Of a stretch of 64,000 bases of DNA, positions 1 to 8,957 are shown piece after piece; the first letter of the stretch is position 1; the number at the start of each line of letters is the position of its first letter. The stretch lies in NCBI RefSeq assembly GCF_004402045.1, contig NZ_SOMG01000023.1:186001-250000 (forward strand), in the 5' to 3' direction. Origin of the DNA: Lelliottia nimipressuralis. GTDB taxonomy: Bacteria; Pseudomonadota; Gammaproteobacteria; Enterobacterales; Enterobacteriaceae. The position numbers and the translations under genes were made by a program. Under the pieces are notes generated by a model that saw only the letters and a program-made list of their open reading frames with translations, had not been told where the DNA came from and ran no database searches.

Positions 1-711
1 GCCGCCCGCGTCGATGGCGCTGGTCAGCCCCAGGCGGTTCAGCTCGCGCATGAACTGGCGGGTAGAGTTGACCTGCTGCTCCAGCGGCAGCTTCGGCCCT
101 TTCGCCAGCGTGGCGTAGAGGATCATGGCGTTTGGACGGGCGATCAGCATCCCGGTCGGGTTGCCGTTGGCGTCGCGCTGGATCTCGCCGCCCGGCGGGT
201 TCGGCGTGTCTTTGGTGTAGCCGACCACCTTCAGCGCGGCGCGGTTGAGCAGGGCGCGGTCGTACAGGTGCAGAATGAAGACCGGGGTGTCCGGCGCAGC
301 GTCGTTAATTTCGTCGAGGGTCGGCATGCGGCGCTCGGCAAACTGGAACTCGGTCCAGCCGCCCACCACGCGCACCCACTGGGGCGACGGCGTGCGCAGG
401 GCCTGCTCTTTCAGCATCCGCAGGGCGTCGGCCAGGGACGGCACGCCTTCCCAGCGCAGCTCGAGGTTGTAGTTCAGCCCGCCGCGGATCAGGTGCAGGT
501 GCGAGTCGTTCAGGCCGGGGATGGCGGTGTGGCCTTTTAAGTCGACCACTTTGGTGCCGTCGCAGTGGTGTTGCATCACCTCGGCGACGGTACCCGCTTC
601 CAGAAATTTTCCGTCGCGCACGGCAACGGCTTCCGCGACAGGGTTCTCGCGATCGACGGTGTGAAACTGGCCGTTAACCAGAATGAGATCGGCTTTACCG
701 AGGGTAACCAT
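1..711 (-). CDS. Amidohydrolase family protein (YtcJ-like), 3' end outside the window
   Basis: The first 237 residues are visible; the gene continues past the left edge. The protein opens with the small beta-sandwich typical of metal-dependent amidohydrolases and then has the HxH metal-binding motif (H71, H73 in 'NDSHLHL'), the hallmark of strand 1 of the TIM barrel. The layout ('ADLILVNGQFHTVD', then 'TAIPGLNDSHLHL') matches the YtcJ/exoenzyme-regulatory subgroup of amidohydrolases, which hydrolyse amides or cyclic amides. The substrate is unknown. It is transcribed divergently from the YcaC-like hydrolase operon across a 217-bp gap with repeats, so the two sides may be co-regulated. Family call is firm; function is not. 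Confidence 0.85.
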   Translation of the reverse strand, partial: MVTLGKADLILVNGQFHTVDRENPVAEAVAVRDGKFLEAGTVAEVMQHHCDGTKVVDLKGHTAIPGLNDSHLHLIRGGLNYNLELRWEGVPSLADALRMLKEQALRTPSPQWVRVVGGWTEFQFAERRMPTLDEINDAAPDTPVFILHLYDRALLNRAALKVVGYTKDTPNPPGGEIQRDANGNPTGMLIARPNAMILYATLAKGPKLPLEQQVNSTRQFMRELNRLGLTSAIDAGG

Positions 712-787
712 AACTGCTCCTGACTGAGAGGGGAATGGTCAGGATTATGGGAACCGGTTTCGGCAAAGATCCAGTTATACAATAGGA

Positions 788-828
788 TAGGTATACCAAA
801 GTATAACTATACCTAAGGTTAACTATAC
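788..828. promoter_or_regulatory. Repeat-bearing divergent control region
   Basis: The gap between the divergent amidohydrolase and hydrolase genes has an inverted repeat TAGGTATA (788-795) / TATACCTA (808-815) and a direct repeat TAACTATAC at 804-812 and 820-828, 16 bp apart. The position suits a regulator site, possibly for the FixJ-type or single-domain regulator encoded nearby. The repeats are seen; the role is inferred. Confidence 0.45.
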
Positions 829-928
829 GAAGAGATAATTACGCGCAAAGACGGAAAACCGCAGGATGAGGGTGATTTTATCGTCGTGGCACTCGCGGCG
901 ATTTCACCCTTAACCACTGGAAAATGCT

Positions 929-1615
929 ATGACCTCTTCAAAGCTCGAAGTGTTAACCCCTGCAAACTGTCAGGTAATCTTTATCGATCACCAGCCACAG
1001 ATGGCGTTTGGCGTGCAGTCGATTGACCGCCAGGTGCTGAAAAACAACACCGTGGCGCTGGCGAAAGCGGCTAAGGTGTTCAACATCCCGACCATCATCA
1101 CCACCGTTGAGACCGAAAGCTTCTCCGGCAATACCTACCCGGAGCTGCTGGACGTGTTCCCGGGCCAGGACATTCTGGAGCGTACCTCCATGAACTCCTG
1201 GGACGACCAGAAAGTGCGCGACGCGCTGAAGGCCAACGGCAAGAAGAAGGTGGTGGTTGCCGGCCTGTGGACCGAAGTGTGCAACAACAGCTTCGCCCTG
1301 TGCGCGATGCTGGAAGGCGATTACGAAATTTATATGGTGGCGGACGCGTCCGGCGGCACCTCCAAAGAAGCCCACGACTACGCGATGCAGCGCATGATCC
1401 AGGCGGGCGTGATCCCGGTGACCTGGCAGCAGGTGATGCTGGAGTGGCAGCGCGACTGGGCGCGTAAAGAGACCTACACCGCGGTAATGGATATCGTGCG
1501 CGAGCACTCCGGCGCGTACGGCATGGGCGTTGATTACGCCTACACCATGGTGCACAAAGCGCCGTCTCGCCAGAAGAGCGAGCACCGCACCTTAGCGCCG
1601 GTCCCGGCTCGCTAA
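929..1615 (+). CDS. Isochorismatase-fold hydrolase, YcaC-like
   Basis: A 228-residue cysteine hydrolase-fold protein. The predicted nucleophile is C118 ('TEVCNN') and the first catalytic acid is D20 ('IFIDHQ'); C118 has the same number as the nucleophile of E. coli YcaC, which this resembles throughout ('TTVETESFSG', 'MNSWDD', 'DASGG'). It is about 20 residues longer than YcaC, with the extra at the C-terminus. Family members hydrolyse amides or vinyl ethers, and the YcaC substrate is unknown. It is the first gene of an operon with two XapX genes, a response regulator and a large sensor kinase. The ribosome-binding site is weak (GGA at 919-921). Confidence 0.88.
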   Translation: MTSSKLEVLTPANCQVIFIDHQPQMAFGVQSIDRQVLKNNTVALAKAAKVFNIPTIITTVETESFSGNTYPELLDVFPGQDILERTSMNSWDDQKVRDALKANGKKKVVVAGLWTEVCNNSFALCAMLEGDYEIYMVADASGGTSKEAHDYAMQRMIQAGVIPVTWQQVMLEWQRDWARKETYTAVMDIVREHSGAYGMGVDYAYTMVHKAPSRQKSEHRTLAPVPAR

Positions 1616-1676
1616 GCCTCGCTGGCGGGCTGGTCCCTCATCCGGCTCGCCGCTGCCTTTTTCTCTGGAGTTCACA

Positions 1677-1898
1677 ATGAGTATTGGGCTGATATCCCTT
1701 GCCGCAGGCGTGTTGATTGGCCTGATGTATGCCGTGCTGAAGGTGCGCTCCCCCGCGCCGCCCGCGCTGGCGCTGATTGGCCTGCTGGGGATGCTGGCAG
1801 GTGAACAGGCGACGCGGCATCTGTTATCCCGCGACGCCGCGCCGCCGCCTCAGGTGACCGTTCCACAGGCTACATCGCAGACGGGAGCGTCCTCATGA
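1677..1898 (+). CDS. XapX domain-containing small membrane protein (copy 1)
   Basis: A 73-residue protein with two hydrophobic segments (about 4-22 and 28-45) joined by the characteristic 'RSPAPPALALIGLLGMLAGEQ' region of the XapX (DUF1427) family. These are small inner-membrane proteins of unknown function, often found beside hydrolases. It follows the YcaC-like gene by 61 bp, with a good ribosome-binding site (CTGGAG at 1663-1668). Its stop overlaps the start of a second XapX gene by 4 bp (ATGA), which suggests translational coupling. Confidence 0.85.
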   Translation: MSIGLISLAAGVLIGLMYAVLKVRSPAPPALALIGLLGMLAGEQATRHLLSRDAAPPPQVTVPQATSQTGASS

Positions 1899-2155
1899 AA
1901 GCGTGGATAATTTCGCTGGTGTGCGGCGTGGTTGCTGGGGTAATTTACGCCCTGCTCGACGTCCATTCCCCGGCGCCGCCGGTTGTTGCCCTGCTTGGCC
2001 TGTTTGGCATGCTGGTAGGTGAACAGCTCATCCCGGTGGGACGGCGTTTACTGAGTCGCGAACCGCTTACCCTCGCCTGGTTTCGTCACGAATGCGTGCC
2101 GAAAATCAGCGGCACGGCGCCTCCTGCGCCCGCGAAGGACGATCGCGACGTTTAA
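1895..2155 (+). CDS. XapX domain-containing small membrane protein (copy 2)
   Basis: An 86-residue paralogue of the preceding gene with the same two-segment plan and the core 'HSPAPPVVALLGLFGMLVGEQ'. It has a longer polar C-terminal tail (about residues 48-86, rich in Arg, Pro and Ala), which the first copy has only in short form. The two are probably a tandem duplication that diverged and could form a heteromeric membrane assembly; that is inference. The response regulator gene starts 23 bp downstream. Confidence 0.85.
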   Translation: MKAWIISLVCGVVAGVIYALLDVHSPAPPVVALLGLFGMLVGEQLIPVGRRLLSREPLTLAWFRHECVPKISGTAPPAPAKDDRDV

Positions 2156-2178
2156 TGATTTGTGAGAGGAAAGACAGC

Positions 2179-2559
2179 ATGACGCTGCCGTGGCGCATTG
2201 CCATCATTGATGACGAACGTTCCGTCCGCAGCGGGTTGAGTAATCTCCTGGAGTCGGAAGGCTATTCGACCGATACGTTTGATTCGGCAGAGGTATTTCT
2301 CAGCCATCCTCTCGCCCTGTCCGGCGCGGCGCTGGTGATCACCGATATCAAGCTGCGGGGCATGAGCGGCCTGGAGCTGTTTGACAAGCTGCGGCTGCTG
2401 GCCGTACCGCCGCCGCCCGTGCTCTTTATCTCCGGTCATGCTGATGAAAATATGCAGCGGTACGCTCTCAGCCTGGGCGCCGCTGCTTTTTTGCGTAAGC
2501 CCATTAACATCGATATTCTGCTGGATCATATTCAGCGGGAGCTGGCCCGCCGACAATAA
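2179..2559 (+). CDS. Single-domain response regulator (CheY-like receiver)
   Basis: A 126-residue stand-alone receiver with the acidic pocket 'IIDDE', phosphoacceptor D56 ('VITDIKLRG'), a Ser in the switch position ('FISGHADE') and the conserved Lys ('FLRKPIN'). It has no output domain. The start at 2179 is chosen over in-frame upstream ATGs because GAGAGG (2164-2169) sits at a proper distance. It ends 9 bp before the giant sensor kinase gene, so it is probably a phosphorylation partner, sink or relay for that kinase. It may compete with the FixJ-type regulator downstream for phosphate. Confidence 0.9.
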   Translation: MTLPWRIAIIDDERSVRSGLSNLLESEGYSTDTFDSAEVFLSHPLALSGAALVITDIKLRGMSGLELFDKLRLLAVPPPPVLFISGHADENMQRYALSLGAAAFLRKPINIDILLDHIQRELARRQ

Positions 2560-2568
2560 GGATCGCGG

Positions 2569-5500
2569 ATGAACGAAAACGAGCAGCCTGCATTCTGGCC
2601 CGCCCAGGGGAATCTTCATCAGGGGCGGGTTTTTGTCCTTAAAGAGGATGTGATTTTTACCGTGCTGGCGCAGGAGGGCGGAATCGCCTGGATGCACGCG
2701 CGACATCCTCATTCCGGCGGCTCGTTCATTATCGCTACCGCGGTCAGCGACGAAGAGGAAGAGCGGGCCACCCGGCTGCTCAAAAACGAGTTTGCGCTGC
2801 GCGATATGCTGCAGGACAGCTGGGCCATTCGCGCCGTCGCGTCCACCCAGTACCGGGGGCGCTTCGCGCTGGTGTACGCCCCGTTTTCGTTTGAACTGCT
2901 GGCGCGACGCGCGGGCAGGGCGATCTCAGGGATCGCGCGCTTTATCGAGCTGGCGATCCAGATCTGCGTCCCCCTGCGCCAGATGCATCTGCAAAACCTG
3001 ATCCACGGCGATATCAAACCCGGCAGCATTTTTGTTCAGCACGATGCCACCTGCCGTCTGGGCAGCTTTGGCCTCTCCTGTACTCTCTCTGATGCGTTCT
3101 CCCAGACCCGGCTTGCGGTTTCAGGCGGTACGCCCGCCTGGATGTCGCCGGAGCACACCTCCCGCACCCAGCGTCCCGTTGATAACCGCAGCGATCTCTA
3201 CAGCCTCGGCATGGTGCTGTATGAACTTCTGACCGGCCGCCTGCCGTTTGAGCTGGGGGAGGACGATCTGACCAACTGGGCGCATTACCACATTGCCTCG
3301 GAGCCGCTGGCCCCGGACGCGATCCGCCCGGACGTGCCGGGAATGTTGTCGACCATTATCCTGAAGCTGCTGGAAAAGCACCCCGATAACCGCTACCAGA
3401 CGGTCGACGGGCTGATTGCCGATCTCCGCCGCTGCCAGGCGACGTTGACCTGCGAGGGCGAGATCGTCGCCTTTACCCCCGGCCAGCAGGACCGCACCCC
3501 GGCGATCCATCTGGCGGATTCCCTGTTCGCGACCCATCCGCAGGCGAACGACGTCATTGCCGCGTTTGAGCGGGTGGGGCAGAACCGGGTGCCGGAGCTG
3601 GTGACGATCGGCGGGCCGTCGGGGATCGGCAAATCCTCGATCATCGCGACGGCGCTCAAAACGCTGCAGCAGCGCACGGTGCTGCTGGCGGTGGGCAAAG
3701 TCGATCAGTTTTCGCCGTCACTGCCCTACGGTGTATTAAGCTCCGCGTTCCGCACCCTGACGTTGCACCTGCTGGGGCTGCCGGCAGACGAGGTGGCGAA
3801 GTGGAAAATCCGCCTCTCGCGCGCCCTGGAGGGATACGAGGCGCTGGCCGTCAGCCTGGTGCCCGAGCTGGGCCTGCTGCTTGAGAGCAAGCCGCGCTTC
3901 TCGGCGGATACGTTTTCCATTGATGCCCGGGCGCGCTTCAGCCATATGGTGCTGGCGCTGGTGAAAACCTTTGCCTCGCAGGGCTGCCCGCTGGTGCTGG
4001 TGCTCGACGATCTCCAGTGGAGCGACGCCGCCAGCCTGCATACGCTGAGCTATCTGCTGGTGAACTGCGGCGCAATCCCGCTGCTGGTGGTGGTGGCCCA
4101 CCGCGATATCGGTTCGTTATCCGACCCCACGCTGCAACAGCCGCTGGCGAGCCTGCCGGAGGCGGCGCAACACGCGAGCGAGATTGTCCCGCAGGCGCTG
4201 TCTGTCAAAGCCGTGGCCCGCTGGCTGGCGACGGTATTTCGCACCCGCAGCGCGGCGACGACCGACCTCGCCACGCTGATCCATGAAAAAACCGGCGGCA
4301 ACCCGCTCTTTGTGCACGAATTTTTCCGCCGCATCGTCGATGACGGGCTGGTGGTACATAACAAATATCAGGACAAGTGGCACTACGATCTGCAGGCGAT
4401 CCGCGCCAGGCATTACACCGAAAACGTGGTTACCCTGGTGCTGGAGCAGCTTGAAGAGCTGCCCGACGAGACGCGCCACCTGCTGGGCAGCATCGCCTGT
4501 CTCGGCGGCACGGGCGAAATGGAGATGATGTGCCGCGTGGTCGGCCTGTCGATGGCGGAAATGCGCTATGCGTTGCACCCGGCGGTGATGGCGCAGCTCA
4601 TCGTGCTGACGGAAAAAGAGTACGCCTTCACCCACGACAGGGTGCAGGAGGCCGCCTTTGCGCTGCTGGATCGGCATGAGAAAAGCCGCCTTCACCTGAC
4701 GACTGCCAGCCTGCTGGCCGACGCCGCGCGGCAGGCGGCGGGAAACGAGCTGCTGTTCCGCGCCGTTCACCACGTCACGGCCGCGCTGGACAGCATACAC
4801 CCCGCCCCGCAGCGCCAGAGGTTCCGCGAGCTGAGCCTGCTGGCCGCGCGACGCGCGAAGCGTTCGGGAGATTACCTTTCGGCGCTGAGCTATATCCAGA
4901 CCGCCAGAGCGCTGGGCAACGCCGGGACGGTGTCAGATTTTATGCTCGATATCGAAGAGGCGGGCTGCGAGTTTGCGCTGGGGCATCTGGAGCGTACCCG
5001 CGAGTTGTGTGACGCTATCCTCGGCTGCCCCGGCGGGCTGACCGAAAAGGCGCTGGCGGCCAACCTGCTGGTGGAAGTCTACATTCGCCAGTCGGACAGC
5101 CGTCTGGCGCTGGAGGCGGCGCTCTGCTGGCTGGGGGTTTTTGGTATCCAGATTGGCCGCTATCCGGAAGACGCCGACTGCGACGAGGCCTGGGAACGCT
5201 TCTGCAACCGCGCGAATGACGCGCCGCAAAACCTGTTTGCCCCGCTCTCGCGAATGGAGAACCCGGAAACCGAAGCGGTGATGAACCTGCTCTACAGCGC
5301 CAGCATTTGCGCCAGCTTCATCTGCCCGCGCCTGCATTTCTTACTGCTCTGCCGCATGATGCACCTGACCCTCGACCACGGCATCACCGGTGCTTCCACC
5401 ACGGCGATGGCCTGGTTTGGCGTGCTGATGGGCCACCGCTACGCCGAGTATCGCCTCGGGTTTCAGTACGGCACGCTGGCTCGCGAGCTGGTGAGCCGCC

Positions 5501-8151
5501 ACGGCTACGATGCGTTTGAAGCCAAAACCCTGCTGCCGCTCGACCAGCTTAGCGTCTGGACCCAGCCTTTATCGTTTACCATCGAGTGTGCGAAAGCCTG
5601 CTTCAGCGCGGCGGTTACCCATGGCGATATGACGATGGCCTGCTTTGCGGCCTGCCACCAGGTGATTAACTTCCTCTCGCGGGGCGATCACCTGGACGGG
5701 GTGCTGACCAGCATCGATCGCGGTCTGGCGTTTGTGCGTAAAACCCACTTCCAGGACGTGGAAACCATTTTAATGCTCCAGCGCGGCTACGTTGAGTTCC
5801 TGCGCACGCCGGTCATCGGCACCTGGACCGCGTCGCAGGTGCTGCCTGAGGCGCTGCTTCCCGCGTCGCCGGAGCAGGCCCCGGAGCAGACCTCCACCAT
5901 GCTGTTCTGGTACTGGCTCTACCGGGGCATGGCGCACTTTACCTGCGGGGAGTATGCCGACGCGCAGGCGGATCTGGAGATGGCCGGCTGGTACGCGTGG
6001 TCTGCGCCGGGGCACATCCATCTGCTGGATTACCATCTCTACAGCGCCCTGGCGCTGTCGCGTCAGCTGACGCCGGAGACCTTCTCGGCGAACCACCGCC
6101 GCAGCATTCACGCGCACTACGACAAAATCGCCCTCTGGGCGCGCATTAATCCCGGCACGTTTGCGGATAAAGAGGCGCTGATCTATGCCGAAATCGTGCG
6201 TCTGGACGGGATGAACAGCATCGCGCTTGAGCAGTATGAGAAGGCGGTCCGGCTCTCCCGCGAGGGCGGGTTTAATCCGATCAACGCCCTGGCCCACGAG
6301 CTGGCGGGACGCTTTTCCCTGGCCTGCGGCTACCCGACCGCCTCGGACGCGCACTTCCGCGGGGCCATTGCCGCCTGGGGACGCGCGGGCGCGCAGGCCA
6401 AAATCCGCCAGCTGGAGCAGGATTTCCCGCATCTGCTGGCCTCGGGGCAGGCCAGCGCCTATGACACGGTGGCGTTCGCCCAGAATGAGACGATCCGCGA
6501 TCTGCAGAGCGTCATCAAAGCCTCACGCGCGCTGTCGGAAGAGATCAACCTTGAGCGTTTAATCGAAAACCTGATGACGATCCTGCTCGAACGCGCCGGG
6601 GCGCAGCGCGGCCTGCTGCTTCGCGTGAGCGATAACCTCATTCCGGAGATCGAAGCCAGCGCCTGGACCAGCACCGAGGGCGTGCGGGTGCGGATCCTGA
6701 AAGACGTGCCGACGGCGACCGACCTGCCGCTGTCGGTGCTGGCGGCGGTGATCCGCACCGGGCAGGAGATCCGCACCGGTAAACCGGAGGAGTTCCATCC
6801 CTTCAGTCAGGATCCCTATCTGGTGACCTCGGGGGCGGCCGTCATGTGCGTCCCGATGTTCAAACAGGCGCGGCTGGTGGGCGTGCTGTACCTGGAAAAC
6901 CGCCTGATGCCGGAGGTCTTCACCGCCGAGCACTCGCGGGTGGTGAGCCTGCTTGGCGCGCAGGCCGCGGTCTCCCTGGAGACGGCGCGGCTGTACGCCG
7001 AGCTGCTGGCGGAGAACATCCAGCGCCGGCGGGTGGAAAAAGAGCTGCGCGCCAGCCAGACCTCGCTGATGCTGGGCGAGCAGATCAGCCACACCGGCAG
7101 CTGGCGCTGGGAGCTGGAGCAGGATCTGATGTTTGTCTCGGACGAGTACGCCCGCATTCTCGGCCTGCCCGAACGGCAAAAGATGATCTCCATGGCGGAG
7201 TTTTTGACTTTCGTTCATGAAGACGATTACGCCCGCATCAGCGCCATCGTCACCCAGAGCGTGCGCGACGGGCTCTCCATGCGGGCGGAGTTTCGCGTTA
7301 AGCGTACCGACGGCTCAACGCGCTACATCCTCGGGATTGGCGATCCGGTGGGCGTGGGCAGCGAGGTGAACGAGTATTACGGCATCATCACCGACATCAC
7401 CAGCCAGCGCGCCGCGGAAGATGCCATGCGGGTGGCGCAGGCGGATCTGGCGCGGGTGTCCCGCGCTACCACCGTCGGACAGCTGACCTCCTCCATCGCC
7501 CACGAGATCAACCAGCCGCTGATGTCGATCGTCTCTAACGCCGGGGCAAGCCTGCGCTGGCTTAACCGCGAGCCGGCCCGTCTGGATAAAGTACGGGAAG
7601 GGCTGGAGGAGATTGCCGAGGAAGGCGCGCGGGCGGGGGAGATCATTCGCAGCATCCAGTCCCTGACGCGCAAGCAGGATCCCACCTTCTCGCGCATCGA
7701 TCTGCACTACCTGATCCACCATATCATCACGCTTTCGCGCAGCGAGCTGGAGCTGCGACATATTAGCGTTGATTATCTGTTGAAAGCGCAGGAGAGCTTT
7801 GTCACCGGCGATAGCGTGCAGATCCAGCAGGTGCTGCTTAACCTGGTGATGAACGCGGTAGAGGCGATGGCCGAGGTGACGGATCGCCCCTGCACCATCA
7901 CCCTCAGCACCGACAACGCGGACGGGAAAGTTATCGTCGAGATCGCCGATACCGGCAGCGGCATTGAGCCCGAGCGGCTGGAGCAGATTTTTGACTCGTT
8001 CTATTCCACCAAAGCGCAGGGAATGGGGATGGGGCTGACCATCAGCGCCAGCATCATTGAGCGCCACTGCGGGAAGCTGAGCGCGCGCCGCCGCGCGCCG
8101 CACGGCACCGTATTTGCCTTTGCGCTGCCGCTGGCCGAACAGGGCGCGTAA
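2569..8151 (+). CDS. Giant multidomain sensor: kinase-like, AAA ATPase, GAF, PAS, histidine kinase
   Basis: An 1860-residue soluble sensor. Residues about 10-290 are a Ser/Thr-kinase-like domain (loop 'HGDIKPGS' with D148 and K150). Residues about 310-700 are an AAA-type ATPase with Walker A 'GGPSGIGKSS' (K355) and Walker B 'LVLVLDDLQW' (D480/D481). A long helical repeat region (about 700-1300) follows, then GAF (about 1325-1480), PAS/PAC (about 1500-1620), the HisKA H-box (H1645 in 'IAHEINQP') and a HATPase domain (N1762, D1794, 'GMGMGL'). No membrane segment is seen. The kinase part has S166 where the DFG Asp should be, S153 for the catalytic-loop Asn and no visible VAIK Lys, so it is probably a pseudokinase. 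The histidine kinase motifs are intact. It is the last gene of the hydrolase-XapX operon and converges on a FixJ-type regulator gene 3 bp away. Confidence 0.92.
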   Translation: MNENEQPAFWPAQGNLHQGRVFVLKEDVIFTVLAQEGGIAWMHARHPHSGGSFIIATAVSDEEEERATRLLKNEFALRDMLQDSWAIRAVASTQYRGRFALVYAPFSFELLARRAGRAISGIARFIELAIQICVPLRQMHLQNLIHGDIKPGSIFVQHDATCRLGSFGLSCTLSDAFSQTRLAVSGGTPAWMSPEHTSRTQRPVDNRSDLYSLGMVLYELLTGRLPFELGEDDLTNWAHYHIASEPLAPDAIRPDVPGMLSTIILKLLEKHPDNRYQTVDGLIADLRRCQATLTCEGEIVAFTPGQQDRTPAIHLADSLFATHPQANDVIAAFERVGQNRVPELVTIGGPSGIGKSSIIATALKTLQQRTVLLAVGKVDQFSPSLPYGVLSSAFRTLTLHLLGLPADEVAKWKIRLSRALEGYEALAVSLVPELGLLLESKPRFSADTFSIDARARFSHMVLALVKTFASQGCPLVLVLDDLQWSDAASLHTLSYLLVNCGAIPLLVVVAHRDIGSLSDPTLQQPLASLPEAAQHASEIVPQALSVKAVARWLATVFRTRSAATTDLATLIHEKTGGNPLFVHEFFRRIVDDGLVVHNKYQDKWHYDLQAIRARHYTENVVTLVLEQLEELPDETRHLLGSIACLGGTGEMEMMCRVVGLSMAEMRYALHPAVMAQLIVLTEKEYAFTHDRVQEAAFALLDRHEKSRLHLTTASLLADAARQAAGNELLFRAVHHVTAALDSIHPAPQRQRFRELSLLAARRAKRSGDYLSALSYIQTARALGNAGTVSDFMLDIEEAGCEFALGHLERTRELCDAILGCPGGLTEKALAANLLVEVYIRQSDSRLALEAALCWLGVFGIQIGRYPEDADCDEAWERFCNRANDAPQNLFAPLSRMENPETEAVMNLLYSASICASFICPRLHFLLLCRMMHLTLDHGITGASTTAMAWFGVLMGHRYAEYRLGFQYGTLARELVSRHGYDAFEAKTLLPLDQLSVWTQPLSFTIECAKACFSAAVTHGDMTMACFAACHQVINFLSRGDHLDGVLTSIDRGLAFVRKTHFQDVETILMLQRGYVEFLRTPVIGTWTASQVLPEALLPASPEQAPEQTSTMLFWYWLYRGMAHFTCGEYADAQADLEMAGWYAWSAPGHIHLLDYHLYSALALSRQLTPETFSANHRRSIHAHYDKIALWARINPGTFADKEALIYAEIVRLDGMNSIALEQYEKAVRLSREGGFNPINALAHELAGRFSLACGYPTASDAHFRGAIAAWGRAGAQAKIRQLEQDFPHLLASGQASAYDTVAFAQNETIRDLQSVIKASRALSEEINLERLIENLMTILLERAGAQRGLLLRVSDNLIPEIEASAWTSTEGVRVRILKDVPTATDLPLSVLAAVIRTGQEIRTGKPEEFHPFSQDPYLVTSGAAVMCVPMFKQARLVGVLYLENRLMPEVFTAEHSRVVSLLGAQAAVSLETARLYAELLAENIQRRRVEKELRASQTSLMLGEQISHTGSWRWELEQDLMFVSDEYARILGLPERQKMISMAEFLTFVHEDDYARISAIVTQSVRDGLSMRAEFRVKRTDGSTRYILGIGDPVGVGSEVNEYYGIITDITSQRAAEDAMRVAQADLARVSRATTVGQLTSSIAHEINQPLMSIVSNAGASLRWLNREPARLDKVREGLEEIAEEGARAGEIIRSIQSLTRKQDPTFSRIDLHYLIHHIITLSRSELELRHISVDYLLKAQESFVTGDSVQIQQVLLNLVMNAVEAMAEVTDRPCTITLSTDNADGKVIVEIADTGSGIEPERLEQIFDSFYSTKAQGMGMGLTISASIIERHCGKLSARRRAPHGTVFAFALPLAEQGA

Positions 8152-8154
8152 ACG

Positions 8155-8772
8155 TTACTCCGCAGGCTGGCTTTTGGTCAGGCGCTCAACGGCCCTGACC
8201 AGCTCTGCCACGGAGCGCACCTGCATTTTCTCCATCACGCGGCGGCGATGCACTTTCACCGTGATCTCGCTGACGCCCAGCTCGGCGGCAATCTGCTTGT
8301 TCAGCATGCCGCTAATCGCCAGCGTCAGCACTTCGTGTTCGCGCGGCGTGAGGGACATATGCCGCTGCTTCAAGGCGTAGTGCTCTTTATTGCGCACGGC
8401 GTTGTGTTCCGCCAGCCGAAGCGCGGATTCAATGGCGTCGATAAGCGCGGCGGATTCAACGGGCTTGGTGAGAAATTCGTAAGCGCCGCCTTTTATGGCG
8501 CGCACCGACATCGGGATGGTGCCGTGGCCGGTGAGGAAAATAATCGGGATCTCGCGCCCGCTGTCTTTGAGCGCGTCAGCCACCTCAAAGCCCGAAATGG
8601 CAGGCATTTGCATGTCGAGGATCACGCACGACGGCAGCTCCTCAAACCGGTGTTGAAGAAACGCTTCTGCCGATGAAAAGCCGATGGCGTTTAAGTCTGC
8701 CGATTCCAGCAGCCCGATTACGGACTGCCTGACTGCGTCATCGTCATCAACCACATACACAATGTGTTCCAT
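8155..8772 (-). CDS. FixJ/NarL-type response regulator
   Basis: A 205-residue regulator. The receiver (1-120) has the acidic pocket D9-D12, phosphoacceptor D53 ('CVILDMQMP'), switch Thr ('IFLTGHG') and Lys ('FLTKPV'). The LuxR-type helix-turn-helix (about 138-200) is 'LTPREHEVLTLAISGMLNKQIAAELGV' in outline, with the recognition helix near 'SEITVKVHRRRV'. The FixJ/TodT-like linker and the 'GHGTIPM' motif are typical of regulators paired with PAS-containing kinases. Its 3' end faces the giant sensor kinase gene with a 3-bp gap, so it is the likely transcriptional output of that kinase. Confidence 0.9.
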   Translation of the reverse strand: MEHIVYVVDDDDAVRQSVIGLLESADLNAIGFSSAEAFLQHRFEELPSCVILDMQMPAISGFEVADALKDSGREIPIIFLTGHGTIPMSVRAIKGGAYEFLTKPVESAALIDAIESALRLAEHNAVRNKEHYALKQRHMSLTPREHEVLTLAISGMLNKQIAAELGVSEITVKVHRRRVMEKMQVRSVAELVRAVERLTKSQPAE

Positions 8773-8957
8773 TCACCGCCCCGGTGCTGATTTACATGTC
8801 GAGGATGCAAACAGTCCCGACGCGTACGTAAGAGACTGTTTATGCTGACTTTCATCTTAACACATTAACTATCATTATCATTTAACAATATGATAACCGT
8901 ATGAAGATGAAGTATAGCGAGCCGTAGCAGGGGCGGTTAAGGAACGAAACGCTGATT

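Noticed and set aside
2092-2178. Extended N-terminus of the single-domain response regulator
   Set aside because: The extension is the overlapping frame of the XapX gene, and the ribosome-binding site is placed for ATG at 2179.
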